DNA from: DAHUXD01 sp963736455 | Lineage (GTDB): Bacteria > Acidobacteriota > Thermoanaerobaculia > UBA5066 > Gp7-AA6 | DNA length: 64,000 nt | Assembly (NCBI GenBank): GCA_963736455.1 | Contig: CAVTON010000001.1 | Span: 496,001-560,000 of the forward strand | Reading direction: 5' to 3' | Shown: piece after piece, positions 41,936 to 49,809 of the stretch | Layout of the letters: each line of letters opens with the position of its first letter | Position numbering within the stretch: position 1 is the first letter of the stretch | Program-made: the position numbers and the translations under genes | Notes under the pieces: model-generated | Database searches by the model: none | What the model was told of the DNA's origin: nothing | The model's input: only the letters and a program-made list of their open reading frames with translations

Positions 41936-42525
41936 GGCGCGTCGCCCTTCGTCACCGGCTGTCCGCGTTTCTGCCAGTCGGGATAGCCGTCCTTGTAGAC
42001 CAGGACGTTGTCGAAGCCCACCTTGTAGAGCTTTTCGCCGAGCGTGTGCGAGTCTTCGCAGTCGCCGCCGCTGCAGTAGACGACGACGGGCGCGCTCTGG
42101 TCCCGGCCTTCGGCGAAGAGCGCCCGGACCTTGTCGTCCACGTCGGATTCCCAGACCGAGATCGAGCGGGCTCCGGGAATGTGCCCCTCGCGATAGACGC
42201 TCGAGCGGCGCGCGTCGAGGAACAGGACGTCGCCGCGAGCGTGCAGCGCCGCGACGTCGTCGAACGCGATCTCGAGCCACGCCTTGTTGGGATGCGGCGG
42301 AAAGTCCTTCCCGGCGGCCGCCGTCGCGGCCGACGACGTCACGGCGGCCGAAGGAGCCGCGGCCGGCTGGCCGGCTGCAGGCGTCGGACGCGAAGCGCCG
42401 TCCGAGTACGAGCCGATCCAGCGGAGCTTGCGCTCGGAGCCGGCCAGCGCGTTGGAAAGCGCCGCGGCGGCGACGGCGAGAACGACGATGGCGACGGTCT
42501 CGCGCCAGAAGCTGCCGCGTCTCAT
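41932..42525 (-). CDS. Membrane-anchored rhodanese-domain protein
   Basis: 197 residues: N-terminal transmembrane anchor (TVAIVVLAVAAAALSNALAG), Ala/Pro linker, then a rhodanese domain with LFLDARRSSVYREGHIPGAR and the active-site loop VVYCSGGDCEDSH, whose first cysteine is the likely persulfide carrier. Predicted to face the periplasm. Coupled to a MauE/DoxX-like protein, suggesting shared sulfur-redox function. Confidence 0.85.
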   Translation of the reverse strand: MRRGSFWRETVAIVVLAVAAAALSNALAGSERKLRWIGSYSDGASRPTPAAGQPAAAPSAAVTSSAATAAAGKDFPPHPNKAWLEIAFDDVAALHARGDVLFLDARRSSVYREGHIPGARSISVWESDVDDKVRALFAEGRDQSAPVVVYCSGGDCEDSHTLGEKLYKVGFDNVLVYKDGYPDWQKRGQPVTKGDAP

Positions 42526-42592
42526 CGGAAACTCATCTTAGCCGCCAAACGAGGGCATTCCTTCCCAAATTTCCCTTTTCGTGAAGGCGCGC

Positions 42593-43351
42593 TCAGGCGG
42601 ATCCGAGGCGGGTCGCGACGTCTGCGAGAAGATCGAGCGAGCGGTAGTCCGTCAGATCGAGGTGAAGCGGCGTCAGCGAAATGAACTTCTCGGCGACGGC
42701 CGAGAGATCGGTGCCGTGCTCGATGTCGCCCTGAGGCGGCGTCGCGCCGATCCAGTAGTACGGCCGCCCCCGCGGATCCTTCTTCTCGATGACGGCCTCG
42801 CCGTACCGGCGCCTCCCCTGGCGGACGACGCGTACGCCCCGCGGCGGGCCCGCGGGAACGTTGACGTTGATGAGGGTGCCCGGAGGCAGCGGCTTCTCGA
42901 GCAGGTCGCGGCCGAGCCGTGCGGCAAACGCGGCCGCGGCGTCGAACGTGAAGCCCGACTCGATCTCCTGCGAGATCGCGACCGACGGGATGCCGATGAG
43001 CGTCCCCTCGAAGGCGGCGGAGACCGTGCCCGAGTACGTCACGTCGTCGCCGAGATTCAGGCCCAGGTTGATCCCGGAGAAGAGAAGCCTCGGTCGGTCG
43101 TCCTTCAGCAGGTGCAGCACACCCCAGTTCACGCAGTCGGTCGGCGTTCCGTCCACCGACCAGCGCTGCGGACCGATCTGCTTGGCCCGCAGAGGATGGT
43201 GCAGCGTCAGTGAATGGCCCGCGGCGCTGCGCTCCTGGTCGGGCGCCACGGTGAAGACGTCGCCGACGTCCGAGAGCGCGGCGGCGAGCCGCTCGATCCC
43301 CTCCGAGAAGACGCCGTCGTCGTTGGTGACGAGGATCCGCGGCCGGGTCAT
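42593..43351 (-). CDS. surE: 5-prime/3-prime-nucleotidase SurE
   Basis: 252 residues. Metal-dependent nucleotidase. N-terminal ILVTNDDGVFSEGIERLA carries the metal-binding NDDG, SAAGHSLTLHHPLR follows, and LFSGINLGLNLGDDVTYSGT is the SurE signature with metal ligand Asn. The C-terminal ISLTPLHLDLTDYRSL is also typical. Overlaps the PspC-like gene upstream by 4 nt. Confidence 0.93.
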   Translation of the reverse strand: MTRPRILVTNDDGVFSEGIERLAAALSDVGDVFTVAPDQERSAAGHSLTLHHPLRAKQIGPQRWSVDGTPTDCVNWGVLHLLKDDRPRLLFSGINLGLNLGDDVTYSGTVSAAFEGTLIGIPSVAISQEIESGFTFDAAAAFAARLGRDLLEKPLPPGTLINVNVPAGPPRGVRVVRQGRRRYGEAVIEKKDPRGRPYYWIGATPPQGDIEHGTDLSAVAEKFISLTPLHLDLTDYRSLDLLADVATRLGSA

Positions 43352-43572
43352 GCGCCCGGGGCGCTCGGAGCGGGAGGCGGCATCACGAACATGAGGATGA
43401 GGTAGGCGAGGATACCGGGAAACGCGACCGACACGATCGAGATGAGCACGTACGCGACGCGCACGACGGTCGGATCGAGGTCGAAGTACTCGGCCAGGCC
43501 TCCGCAGACCCCGGCGATCATCTTGTGGCGGCTCGAGCGCGTCAGACGGCGGACCGGCGGAGTGGAGCTCAC
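43348..43572 (-). CDS. PspC-domain membrane protein
   Basis: 74 residues from GTG 43572. RSSRHKMIAGVCGGLAEYFD with VVRVAYVLISIVSVAFPGIL and LAYLILMFVMPPP is the complete PspC domain (membrane stress-linked). Starts inside the QueD stop and ends overlapping surE, so it is the middle gene of a three-gene operon. Confidence 0.9.
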   Translation of the reverse strand: MSSTPPVRRLTRSSRHKMIAGVCGGLAEYFDLDPTVVRVAYVLISIVSVAFPGILAYLILMFVMPPPAPSAPGA

Positions 43573-43985
43573 GCATCTCCTCCTTCGTAGACGACACTGT
43601 TCTTCTCGGTCTCGTGGAGCGCCACGCGCACGAGCTTCGCCGGCGCGACGCGCGACACGAGCTGCCGCCAGATCGCGACCGCGATGTTCTCGGCCGTCGG
43701 GTTGACTCCCGCCAGAAAGTCCACGTCGTAGTTCAGATGCCGCCGGTCGAGGCGTCGGACGACGGACTCCTCCACGGTGTGCTTCAGATGGCCGAAGTCC
43801 ATGACGTAGCCCGTCTCCGGATCGATCGCCCCCTCCACCGTCACCTCGAGGCCGTACGTGTGCCCGTGCCCGTTCGGGTTGTTGCACTTGTCGAAGACCC
43901 GCCGGTTCCGCGCCTCGTCCCAATCCTCGCGATGCAGCCGGTGAGCCGCCGCGAAATGAGATCCCGAAACCAGCCGCACGAGCAT
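43569..43985 (-). CDS. queD: 6-carboxytetrahydropterin synthase / PTPS family
   Basis: 138 residues. Zinc ligands from SHFAAAHRL and NGHGHTYGLEV, the catalytic cysteine in FDKCNNPNG, GYVMDFGHLKHTVEE and NPTAENIAVAIWRQL are all in place. QueD converts dihydroneopterin triphosphate to 6-carboxytetrahydropterin for queuosine; the close relative PTPS makes biopterin. With no other queuosine genes here the choice rests on general likelihood. First gene of the queD-pspC-surE operon. Confidence 0.85.
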   Translation of the reverse strand: MLVRLVSGSHFAAAHRLHREDWDEARNRRVFDKCNNPNGHGHTYGLEVTVEGAIDPETGYVMDFGHLKHTVEESVVRRLDRRHLNYDVDFLAGVNPTAENIAVAIWRQLVSRVAPAKLVRVALHETEKNSVVYEGGDA

Positions 43986-44007
43986 CGCCCGCGATTCTAG
44001 CGCCCGT

Positions 44008-44036
44008 TTGACAGGTCCGACGGACCCTGTTCAAAT
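44008..44036 (+). promoter_or_regulatory. Promoter of tRNA-Pro
   Basis: TTGACA (44008-44013), 17-nt spacer, TCAAAT (44031-44036), 12 nt before the mature tRNA 5-prime end. An inverted repeat GGTCCGACGGACC sits in the spacer. Confidence 0.7.
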
Positions 44037-44048
44037 GCGCATCCCGGT

Positions 44049-44125
44049 CGGGATGTGGCGCAGTCTGGTAGCGTACCTGAATGGGGTTCAGGGGGTCCCG
44101 GGTTCGAATCCCGGCATCCCGACCA
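44049..44125 (+). tRNA. tRNA-Pro (anticodon GGG)
   Basis: Acceptor CGGGATG/CATCCCG, anticodon stem CCTGA/TCAGG with loop ATGGGGT (GGG), T-arm CCGGGTTCGAATCCCGG and an encoded CCA. Reads CCC and, by wobble, CCU codons. The 3-prime part is the attL core of the second element; the tRNA remains intact. Confidence 0.96.
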
Positions 44126-44126
44126 A
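44097..44126. repeat. attL core of the tRNA-Pro element
   Basis: CCCGGGTTCGAATCC through ATCCCGACCAA, identical to 52495-52524. Confidence 0.95.
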
Positions 44127-44147
44127 CAATCGCCCCAGTTTCATTGA

Positions 44148-45320
44148 CTAATTCGGCCGACTGTCCGCGAACTCCGCCGAAATGTCCGTAAGTCCCAAAT
44201 TCGCGAGGTACTCGTCGCGCTTCCTGACGCTCGCGCCGTGACGCTTCGCCGTCTTCTTCCGGTAACGCTGAAGCATCGACGCCGTCTTGTGCCCGCTGAA
44301 GTCCATCGCCTCCGCGTCCGAGAGCCCCGCGTCGAGCAGTAGACCCGTGGCCGTGGACTTCGTGTCGTAGAGGCAGTAGCCCGCCGCCTTCCCCGTCGGC
44401 AGGCCGCAGGCCGTCAGCGCCTTGTAGAAATGCTTCCGCAGCCGCTTGGCACGGATCGGCATCCCCTTGCCGTCGTGGAAGACGAACGGACAGCCGGGCA
44501 CCTGCCGGGCCATCCGCCGCTCGAAGATGCGCCGCAGCGAACCCTCGATCGAGAACTCGCGGGCGTTGCCCCTCTTGTGCGCTGGGACCTTGAGCGTCCA
44601 CGCCTTCTCGTCGAACCACTCCCACCGGAACGCCCGCACCGCCGCCGGCCGCATGGCCGTCAGGAGCAGCCACTCGACCATGTCGCGCACGTGCTCGCTG
44701 CGAAGTGCCGCCAGGATCTTCGGGAACTTGTCGAGCGGGATCTCGACGTTACGCACGTTGTCCCCGCCTGGCTTCTCGATCACCGGCTTGAACGCCAGGA
44801 CCCGGCGCTTGACCGCATGAGTGAACGCTGTCTCGAGGATCTCCAAGTCGCGCCGGACCGCCGTCGGGGTCACCTTGCGCCCGCGTTTGCTCCCCTGCCC
44901 GGCCTTGCGCTTGGCCGCGTACTGGTCGGTGTGCTCGGGCCGGTACTCGACCGCCCGCACGTGGCCGAGCAGCCGGCGCAGCATCTCCGTCCGGTACTCG
45001 TAGGTGCCGATGTCCTCCAACCCCTTCGCCCGAGCCCGCGCCAAGTTCGCGTCGAGCAGCTCGCCGACCGTGACCTTCTCGGCCTTCGGCGTGATGAGCG
45101 GCTCCTTGCCCTCCTTCGCGTTGTCACGGTTGCGCGTCCACCGCTTGAGCCTGCGCTTGGCCAGCTCGGCGTCGGTCGTCGCCGCCGACTTCACGTGCTC
45201 CTTCCCGCCCGCCCGGTACGCGACGTACAGCTTCGACGAGACCCGCTTGCCCTCGGCGTCGAGCCGAAAGAACACCGACCCCTCGCCCCGGTCGCCCGTC
45301 CAGACCACTTCCCGCTTCAT
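44148..45320 (-). CDS. Tyrosine recombinase/integrase with altered catalytic box
   Basis: 390 residues. Arm/core-binding domains (VTVGELLDANLARARAKG, TPTAVRRDLEILETAFTHAV) and a catalytic domain with Arg224 (LTAMRPAAVRAFRWEW), a candidate catalytic Lys249, His344 (FSGHKTAS) and the nucleophile Tyr353 (LQRYRKK). The box normally HxxR reads YCLYDTKSTATG, so the His and second Arg are Tyr318 and Lys321. The gene ends 22 bp from the tRNA-Pro att core and starts in a 4-nt overlap with the upstream ribbon-helix-helix gene. Confidence 0.85.
   Translation of the reverse strand: MKREVVWTGDRGEGSVFFRLDAEGKRVSSKLYVAYRAGGKEHVKSAATTDAELAKRRLKRWTRNRDNAKEGKEPLITPKAEKVTVGELLDANLARARAKGLEDIGTYEYRTEMLRRLLGHVRAVEYRPEHTDQYAAKRKAGQGSKRGRKVTPTAVRRDLEILETAFTHAVKRRVLAFKPVIEKPGGDNVRNVEIPLDKFPKILAALRSEHVRDMVEWLLLTAMRPAAVRAFRWEWFDEKAWTLKVPAHKRGNAREFSIEGSLRRIFERRMARQVPGCPFVFHDGKGMPIRAKRLRKHFYKALTACGLPTGKAAGYCLYDTKSTATGLLLDAGLSDAEAMDFSGHKTASMLQRYRKKTAKRHGASVRKRDEYLANLGLTDISAEFADSRPN
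44162..44191. promoter_or_regulatory. Candidate integrase arm-type sites, left end
   Basis: TGTCCGCGAACT (44162-44173) and ATGTCCGTAAG (about 44182-44191) lie within the 3-prime end of the integrase gene. TGTCCGCGAACT and TGTCCGTGAACC recur at 52374-52396 near attR. Confidence 0.5.
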
Positions 45321-45475
45321 GCCTTGCCTTTCTTCGGCTTCACGCCGAGCGCCGCTTCAAGCGCCTCGATCACCACGTCACGCAAGTCCCTGTCCGTGTC
45401 GAGCGCCCGCTGCTTCGCCGCACGCCACAGCGTCTTCGGGACTTCGACCGTGAGCTTCACTTTTTCGTCTTCCAT
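45317..45475 (-). CDS. Ribbon-helix-helix DNA-binding protein
   Basis: 52 residues from ATG 45475 with GGAGG 4 nt upstream. KVKLTVEVPKTLWRAAKQRA and DLRDVVIEALEAALG form the strand-helix-helix of Arc/CopG-type repressors. Its operator is probably the 30-bp inverted repeat directly upstream at 45487-45516. It likely controls its own operon with the integrase. Confidence 0.75.
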   Translation of the reverse strand: MEDEKVKLTVEVPKTLWRAAKQRALDTDRDLRDVVIEALEAALGVKPKKGKA

Positions 45476-45486
45476 CGCGCCTCCTT

Positions 45487-45516
45487 TACAGGAGTACAGT
45501 TTACCGTAATCCTGTA
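45487..45516. promoter_or_regulatory. Inverted-repeat operator candidate
   Basis: TACAGGA (45487-45493) and TCCTGTA (45510-45516) are perfect inverted repeats around TAC/GTA inner boxes, centred in the divergent region between the repressor (minus) and the cargo gene (plus). Likely operator of the ribbon-helix-helix protein. Confidence 0.6.
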
Positions 45517-45567
45517 ACGATACGCTGGTCACGGCGGTATGCTTCTGCGCAGAAAAGCGGAGGCGTC

Positions 45568-46068
45568 ATGCGTATCGGCGCGCTGTTCCTGTGCCTCATC
45601 CTCTTCGCGGCGACGTCCTTGCTCGGCCAAGGCTCGGTCCACACGGACGAGGTGGCGTCGCTTCGCGGAATCGCCGCGGTAAACGTGATCATCGAAGAGC
45701 TGACCCAGGGGGCCGTGAAGTGGGGCGTCAGCGAGACGCAATTGGCGGGCGACGTCGAGCTTCAACTCCGAAAGGCAGGGATCCGCGTCGTCTCGGAAAG
45801 TGAAATGCCTCTTAACATGATCGGCGGCGGATACCTCTATCTGCGGGTGAGTGTCGTGCCGGACCGGGGGGACGTTCACTGCTTCGGCGTCACCGTGTTC
45901 TTCAAGCAAGCCGTGCGAATGGCCAGAGACGAAAAGATTGGTGTGATTGGAACGACGTGGGAAGCCGCCGGTATGGGAAGTAATCGAGTCGGCCTCGTCC
46001 GCACAGTTGTTGCTGACTACGTCGGTCGATTCGTTAGCGATTATCTCGAGGCCAACCCGCACAAGTAG
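45568..46068 (+). CDS. Exported hypothetical protein of island type
   Basis: 166 residues: signal peptide (IGALFLCLILFAATSLLG), then SLRGIAAVNVIIEELTQGAV, DVELQLRKAGIRVVSESEM, YLYLRVSV and VADYVGRFVSDYLEANPHK. From memory, this layout (GI...V.VE.L; ELrLRkAGI; FindYL..NP) occurs in a widespread family of small exported proteins of unknown function. First of three plus-strand cargo genes behind the divergent promoter. Confidence 0.6.
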   Translation: MRIGALFLCLILFAATSLLGQGSVHTDEVASLRGIAAVNVIIEELTQGAVKWGVSETQLAGDVELQLRKAGIRVVSESEMPLNMIGGGYLYLRVSVVPDRGDVHCFGVTVFFKQAVRMARDEKIGVIGTTWEAAGMGSNRVGLVRTVVADYVGRFVSDYLEANPHK

Positions 46069-46069
46069 C

Positions 46070-46762
46070 ATGTTCAACGAAGACGACGAACCGCCGTCTG
46101 ATGGCATCGTCGGCGGGATTGTCGAGGCCGCGAAGGTCGCGCTTCCATTCCTCGGCCCGGCAGGGGCCGTTGGCTCATTATTTCTAGGGTGGATCGCCGG
46201 ACCCGTAGTCCGCCGCCGCTTCGACGAGTGGGGGCGCGACCTCCAAGAGCGCGTCCGGCGACTCGAGGAGATGAAGGTGCTCACCGAGGATAGCCTCAAA
46301 GACGAGAGGTTCGTCGATGCCGTCATCACGGCATCTCGGGCGGCTGCGGCGACATCATCAGCCGAGAAGCATGCCGCCCTGCGCAACGCCGTGCTCAACG
46401 TCGCGCTGAAGCACGCGCCCGAGGCGGACTCACAGCAACTGTTCCTTAGATACGTTGACGAGCTGTTCCCGACGCACCTGAAGCTGCTCAAAATCATCAG
46501 CGAGCCGGGCAAGCTCGGCAACACGACCGGAGGAGCGGTCGAGAACAAGGCGATCTCTAACTTCTTTCCCGGTGACGCGACCGCGCCGGGAGCTGATCGA
46601 TTTCTCGAGGACTTGATCGATCGTGGCCTCGTGTCCTTTTCCCAGCGTAGGCAGGCGCAGGCCCCGCCGGAGGTGCTGCGCCACCCGAAGCTGCACTTCA
46701 CAGCGACGCCGTTTGGAGAGGCGTTCCTGACGTTCATCGGCGAACCGCCAGAACTCCGCTGA
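46070..46762 (+). CDS. Island-associated hypothetical protein with membrane-proximal N-terminus
   Basis: 230 residues starting at ATG 46070, one base after the previous stop. A hydrophobic N-terminal segment (ALPFLGPAGAVGSLFLGWIA) is followed by a coiled coil and the helical block EKHAALRNAVLNVALKHAPE, DSQQLFLRYVDELFPTHLKL, then a C-terminal winged-helix-like part (LEDLIDRGLVSFSQ, TPFGEAFLTFIG). I recall this EK..ALRNAVLN..L...FL..VD.L...HL.LL pattern from many genomic islands, function unknown. A sensor/effector in defence is possible. Confidence 0.6.
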   Translation: MFNEDDEPPSDGIVGGIVEAAKVALPFLGPAGAVGSLFLGWIAGPVVRRRFDEWGRDLQERVRRLEEMKVLTEDSLKDERFVDAVITASRAAAATSSAEKHAALRNAVLNVALKHAPEADSQQLFLRYVDELFPTHLKLLKIISEPGKLGNTTGGAVENKAISNFFPGDATAPGADRFLEDLIDRGLVSFSQRRQAQAPPEVLRHPKLHFTATPFGEAFLTFIGEPPELR

Positions 46763-46808
46763 CGCGCCGCCCGCACAACCGCCGTAGACTGCCGAAAGGA
46801 GGACGACG

Positions 46809-47231
46809 ATGGGCGTTGTGTTCGGCACCGTCATCAGCGGCGTTCTGGTCTTCGTCGCCAGCCAGGTGTTCATGAAGCTGGTGCTCGACCCGATCGACGA
46901 TCAGCGACGCGCGATCGCGGAAGTCACCTACCGAATGATCTACTTCGCCAACGCCTTCGTCGGCGGACCCTTCTCCCCGAGCACTCAGGAAGCGAGCACG
47001 AAACTGCGCGAGGCGTCGAGTCGCCTCTGGTCGACCACGGGACTGATCCGAGGCTACGAGACGTGGCGCAAGATCGGCCTCGTCACCGTGCCACGCGCAG
47101 ACGTCGAGAATGCCGCCGCCAAGCTCATGGGGCTGAGTAACACGACCGGCGACAGACCCGATGATGGTAACGACAGGCGAGGACGTCGCGACGAAATCGC
47201 CAGCCTTCTGAAGATCCCGAATCCGTCGTGA
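46809..47231 (+). CDS. Small membrane-anchored protein
   Basis: 140 residues, one N-terminal transmembrane helix (VVFGTVISGVLVFVASQVFM) then a helical cytoplasmic or periplasmic part (DDQRRAIAEVTYRMIYFANA, LREASSRLWSTTGLIRGYE). ATG 46809 follows GGAGGACGACG. The arrangement of hydrophobic N-terminus plus RRAIAEVTYRLIYYAN-like helix is known from other hypothetical proteins. Last of the plus-strand cargo trio; function unknown. Confidence 0.6.
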   Translation: MGVVFGTVISGVLVFVASQVFMKLVLDPIDDQRRAIAEVTYRMIYFANAFVGGPFSPSTQEASTKLREASSRLWSTTGLIRGYETWRKIGLVTVPRADVENAAAKLMGLSNTTGDRPDDGNDRRGRRDEIASLLKIPNPS

Positions 47232-47233
47232 CG

Positions 47234-47533
47234 TCACGGCCGCACCCGCGCCAGCCGCTCGGCCATGACCCGGTCCAGCGCCGCCCTTGAGAACCGCAGC
47301 CGCTTCTCCCGCGGCCCGGACACGAGCGCCGCGCGGTAGCACGACCGCTGTCGGAACGTGCTCGTGGGCTCGTGGGCATACGACGCCGCCTCGGCCAGCG
47401 TCAGAACCGCGTCCGGCTGATCGGGCCGCTCAACGCCACACAGCGCAACAGCGAGCCGATCGTCGAGCTCCGCCAGTCGCCGCCCGAGTGCCGCCCGTTC
47501 CGCCAGGATCGCCCCGACGTCCGCGGAACTCAC
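47234..47533 (-). CDS. Excisionase-like HTH protein
   Basis: 99 residues from GTG 47533: an N-terminal coiled-coil helix (AERAALGRRLAELDDRLAVA), then VLTLAEAASYAHEPTSTFRQ with KRLRFSRAALDRVMAERLA, the HTH_17/MerR-like fold. Convergent with the cargo trio (2 bp gap). Located downstream of the iteron-like cluster, which may include its promoter. Confidence 0.6.
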   Translation of the reverse strand: MSSADVGAILAERAALGRRLAELDDRLAVALCGVERPDQPDAVLTLAEAASYAHEPTSTFRQRSCYRAALVSGPREKRLRFSRAALDRVMAERLARVRP

Positions 47534-47798
47534 GCGGACACCTTCGCGGACAGCCCCACGAAACGCCGACAGGCGGCCCCGCCCCTATGGGGTTCTGGGT
47601 TGCTAACCCGCGACCACCGCGCCACCGCCGGCACCGCCCGGCACCACCGCCACCCGCACGCCGAATTCAGCCGGTCGCTCGCACGCGCGCGGCGGACTGA
47701 CCCGTCTGGCCTTCTGGCGGTCTGGCGGGTCGGCGTTTGAATCTCGGCCGTCCGAATGTCGGCTGAAAGCGGACGCACAGAATCAGCGTGTTCCGAGT

Positions 47799-48000
47799 AC
47801 TCTGCCGGACTCTGCCGGACTCTGCCGGACTCTGCCCGACCTCTGCCGGCAGGGCGCGCCTTGCTCCGAGATAGAGACCTCTGCCCTCTGCCCACAGCTA
47901 AGGGGCAGAGGTCCTCGGGCAGAGGTTCTGCCGGGAAGGGGGCTGGGGGCCATCGAGGGGTTCACTGGTCGCCTTCGGGCAGAGGTCCCTGGGCAGAGGT
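47799..48000. repeat. Iteron-like GGCAGAG repeat cluster, candidate origin
   Basis: A 10-bp unit ACTCTGCCGG is repeated in tandem from 47799 (three perfect copies, then two variants to about 47850). Further CTCTGCC copies follow at 47879-47892 and inverted GGCAGAG copies at about 47904, 47918, 47979 and 47991, the last two inside the end of the ATPase gene. The rest of 47534-47961 has no supported gene. Such arrays next to a replication ATPase are typical of replication origins. Confidence 0.55.
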
Positions 48001-49161
48001 GGCGGGGTGCCAGTAGTAGCCGTTGCCCTTCTGGGCCTCGAGGACCAGACCCGCCCGCTTGAGTGCCTGGAGGTCGCGCACGAGGTCGGAGTCGCGGGCT
48101 TCGAGTCCTGCGGCTCTGCAGGCCTTGATGACTCTTCCCGTTGAGAGGCCGGGCTCCTTGGTGATGGCGGCGAGGAGGGTGCCGCGTCTTGCGGCCGCCT
48201 GCTTCTCGACCATGTCGATGGTTTGCTGTTCGAGGATCTGGGCGTCCATCTCCGAGAAGCTCGCCCGGTCGCGGTCCCAGCGGAGCCGGAAGATCGGCTT
48301 CCTGCCGCTGCCGGGCTTGTTCTTCGTGACTCTGATCCGGACGCCTTCGGGTTGGGCTGAGTCGCCGTCGAGGAAGAGCATGAGTTCGAAGACGTGTTCG
48401 ATGGCGCCGGACTCCATGCCCGCCGTCATGGGGTCGCTGTTCTCGTCCTCGTTCTTGTGCCGGCGGGAGGCGCGGTTGGTCTGGGATGTGGCGACGATGA
48501 GCCAGCCCGGGATGTTGGTGGCCACCTCGATGAGTCCGAGGACGGCCTCGAGGCGCATCCGGGGGCCGTCGCGGGGTTCTGCGTCGGGCTTGACGGTCTG
48601 GACCGAATCGACGAGCAGGAGGACCTTGACGTCGGCGAAGGTGGACCGCGCCGTCTCGATGATGTTGGCGAGCGTGTTTACGGGGACGAGTCCGTCGAGC
48701 AGGTCTGGGTCTGGGAGGTAGATGTTGCGGGTGGCGAATGCGCCGCGGAAACGGGCGAGTTCTTCGGGGTCGCGCTCCTCGAGCTTGTCGCGATTGAAGC
48801 CCATCATCTGGGCCCAGCGGATCTCGGCGGCTTCGCGGCCGCCGTCCGGGCAGACGTGGATGACGACGAAGCCTTGCCGCTCGCCCGCGTCGGCGACGGT
48901 CATCGCGAGACCTGTCTTTCCTGTGTCGGGGGCGCCGAGAGTGAGCGTGGCCGAGCCGGTCGGGACGCCGCCCCGGGTGGCGGTGTCGAGCGTCGGGAAT
49001 CCCGTGACGATTCGCGCCATCGGCAGCGGATTGGCTGCCAGCCCGTCGCCGGGCTTGAGCCAGTCGGCAGGCGGCGCCGTGCGACGCGGGCGCCGCGACG
49101 GCGGGACGATGTTGTCGCCGAAGCGGTGCGGCGGCCTGATGTCGTTCGGGTCGTAGCCCAT
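47962..49161 (-). CDS. RecA/DnaB-type replicative ATPase (RepA/RadA-like)
   Basis: 399 residues. RecA-fold core with Walker A GAPDTGKTG (76-84), Walker B VLLLVDSVQ (180-188) and the sensor/DNA-binding NKPGSGRKPIFRLRWD (281-296), like plasmid RepA-type hexameric helicases and RadA/KaiC relatives. The C-terminus is a winged helix (TGRVIKACRAAGLEARDSD, LQALKRAGLVLEA). ATG 49161 overlaps the stop of the upstream HTH gene by 1 nt. Probably the replication initiator or helicase of the element, acting at the adjacent repeat cluster. Confidence 0.75.
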   Translation of the reverse strand: MGYDPNDIRPPHRFGDNIVPPSRRPRRTAPPADWLKPGDGLAANPLPMARIVTGFPTLDTATRGGVPTGSATLTLGAPDTGKTGLAMTVADAGERQGFVVIHVCPDGGREAAEIRWAQMMGFNRDKLEERDPEELARFRGAFATRNIYLPDPDLLDGLVPVNTLANIIETARSTFADVKVLLLVDSVQTVKPDAEPRDGPRMRLEAVLGLIEVATNIPGWLIVATSQTNRASRRHKNEDENSDPMTAGMESGAIEHVFELMLFLDGDSAQPEGVRIRVTKNKPGSGRKPIFRLRWDRDRASFSEMDAQILEQQTIDMVEKQAAARRGTLLAAITKEPGLSTGRVIKACRAAGLEARDSDLVRDLQALKRAGLVLEAQKGNGYYWHPATSAQGPLPEGDQ

Positions 49162-49487
49162 CAGCCGATCGCCTGTGCGACGAGCGCGGCGACCGCGCTG
49201 GCGGGGATTCGCCACGAGTAGCGGTCCCGGGTGGCGTTCCACCGCTTGACCGCGGGCAACCTGCCGTCCCTGACGAGCCCGGTCACGTAGAAGCGGGTGT
49301 GAGCCAGGAAGTAGGCGGCTTCGGCCGACGACAGGAACGCCTTCTCGTCGCGGGTCAGTGCGTGCCGGCGTTTCCGCATGACCTCGTGGCGGATCTGGTG
49401 GAGCGGCAGCCCGGTGAGCTGCATGACCTCGCGGCCGGAAAAGCGCTGCGGCGCCGCCTTCTCGGGGCTGGTGAGCGGGCGGCTCAT
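49161..49487 (-). CDS. HTH DNA-binding protein
   Basis: 108 residues: QRFSGREVMQLTGLPLHQIR, LSSAEAAYFLAHTRFYVTGL and RYSWRIPASAVAALVAQA suggest a MerR/HTH_17-type domain. It directly precedes the replication ATPase with 1-nt overlap, so a regulator or loading partner of replication is plausible. Confidence 0.55.
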   Translation of the reverse strand: MSRPLTSPEKAAPQRFSGREVMQLTGLPLHQIRHEVMRKRRHALTRDEKAFLSSAEAAYFLAHTRFYVTGLVRDGRLPAVKRWNATRDRYSWRIPASAVAALVAQAIG

Positions 49488-49593
49488 CGGCTACCCCTGG
49501 GGGTAGGCGGGCGTCGGCTCGGCGTCGGTGCTACGCTTGGAGCCGTTCCTGCTGTTTGTTGGTGCGCCGCCTTGCCGGGCGGCGTTTCCTTTT

Positions 49594-49809
49594 TCACGGT
49601 GCTGCTCCCTCCGGTTCGGAGATTGCGGGACGGCCCGGCGGGTCCGCCTCGAGCCGGCCGAGGATCTTGCGCAGGAGTGCGACCTCGGCATCCTCGACGC
49701 CGACCGCACGCTGGACCCAGCTAGCCGCGGAGACCGCGCAGACCAGGAGATCGGTGAGCGCGTCGACTTCGTCGCGCGACAGGGTCAACACGCGCGTGTC
49801 GCCGTTCAT
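49594..49809 (-). CDS. Small hypothetical protein
   Basis: 71 residues (VLTLSRDEVDALTDLLVCAV, VALLRKILGRLEADPPGRP), helical. Its start overlaps the stop of the terminase-small-like gene (49806-49809). Unknown. Confidence 0.5.
   Translation of the reverse strand: MNGDTRVLTLSRDEVDALTDLLVCAVSAASWVQRAVGVEDAEVALLRKILGRLEADPPGRPAISEPEGAAP

Noticed and set aside
47799..47850. The tandem CTCTGCCGG units as a CRISPR array
   Set aside because: The units are 10 bp and contiguous, without unique spacers; iteron-like repeats fit better.
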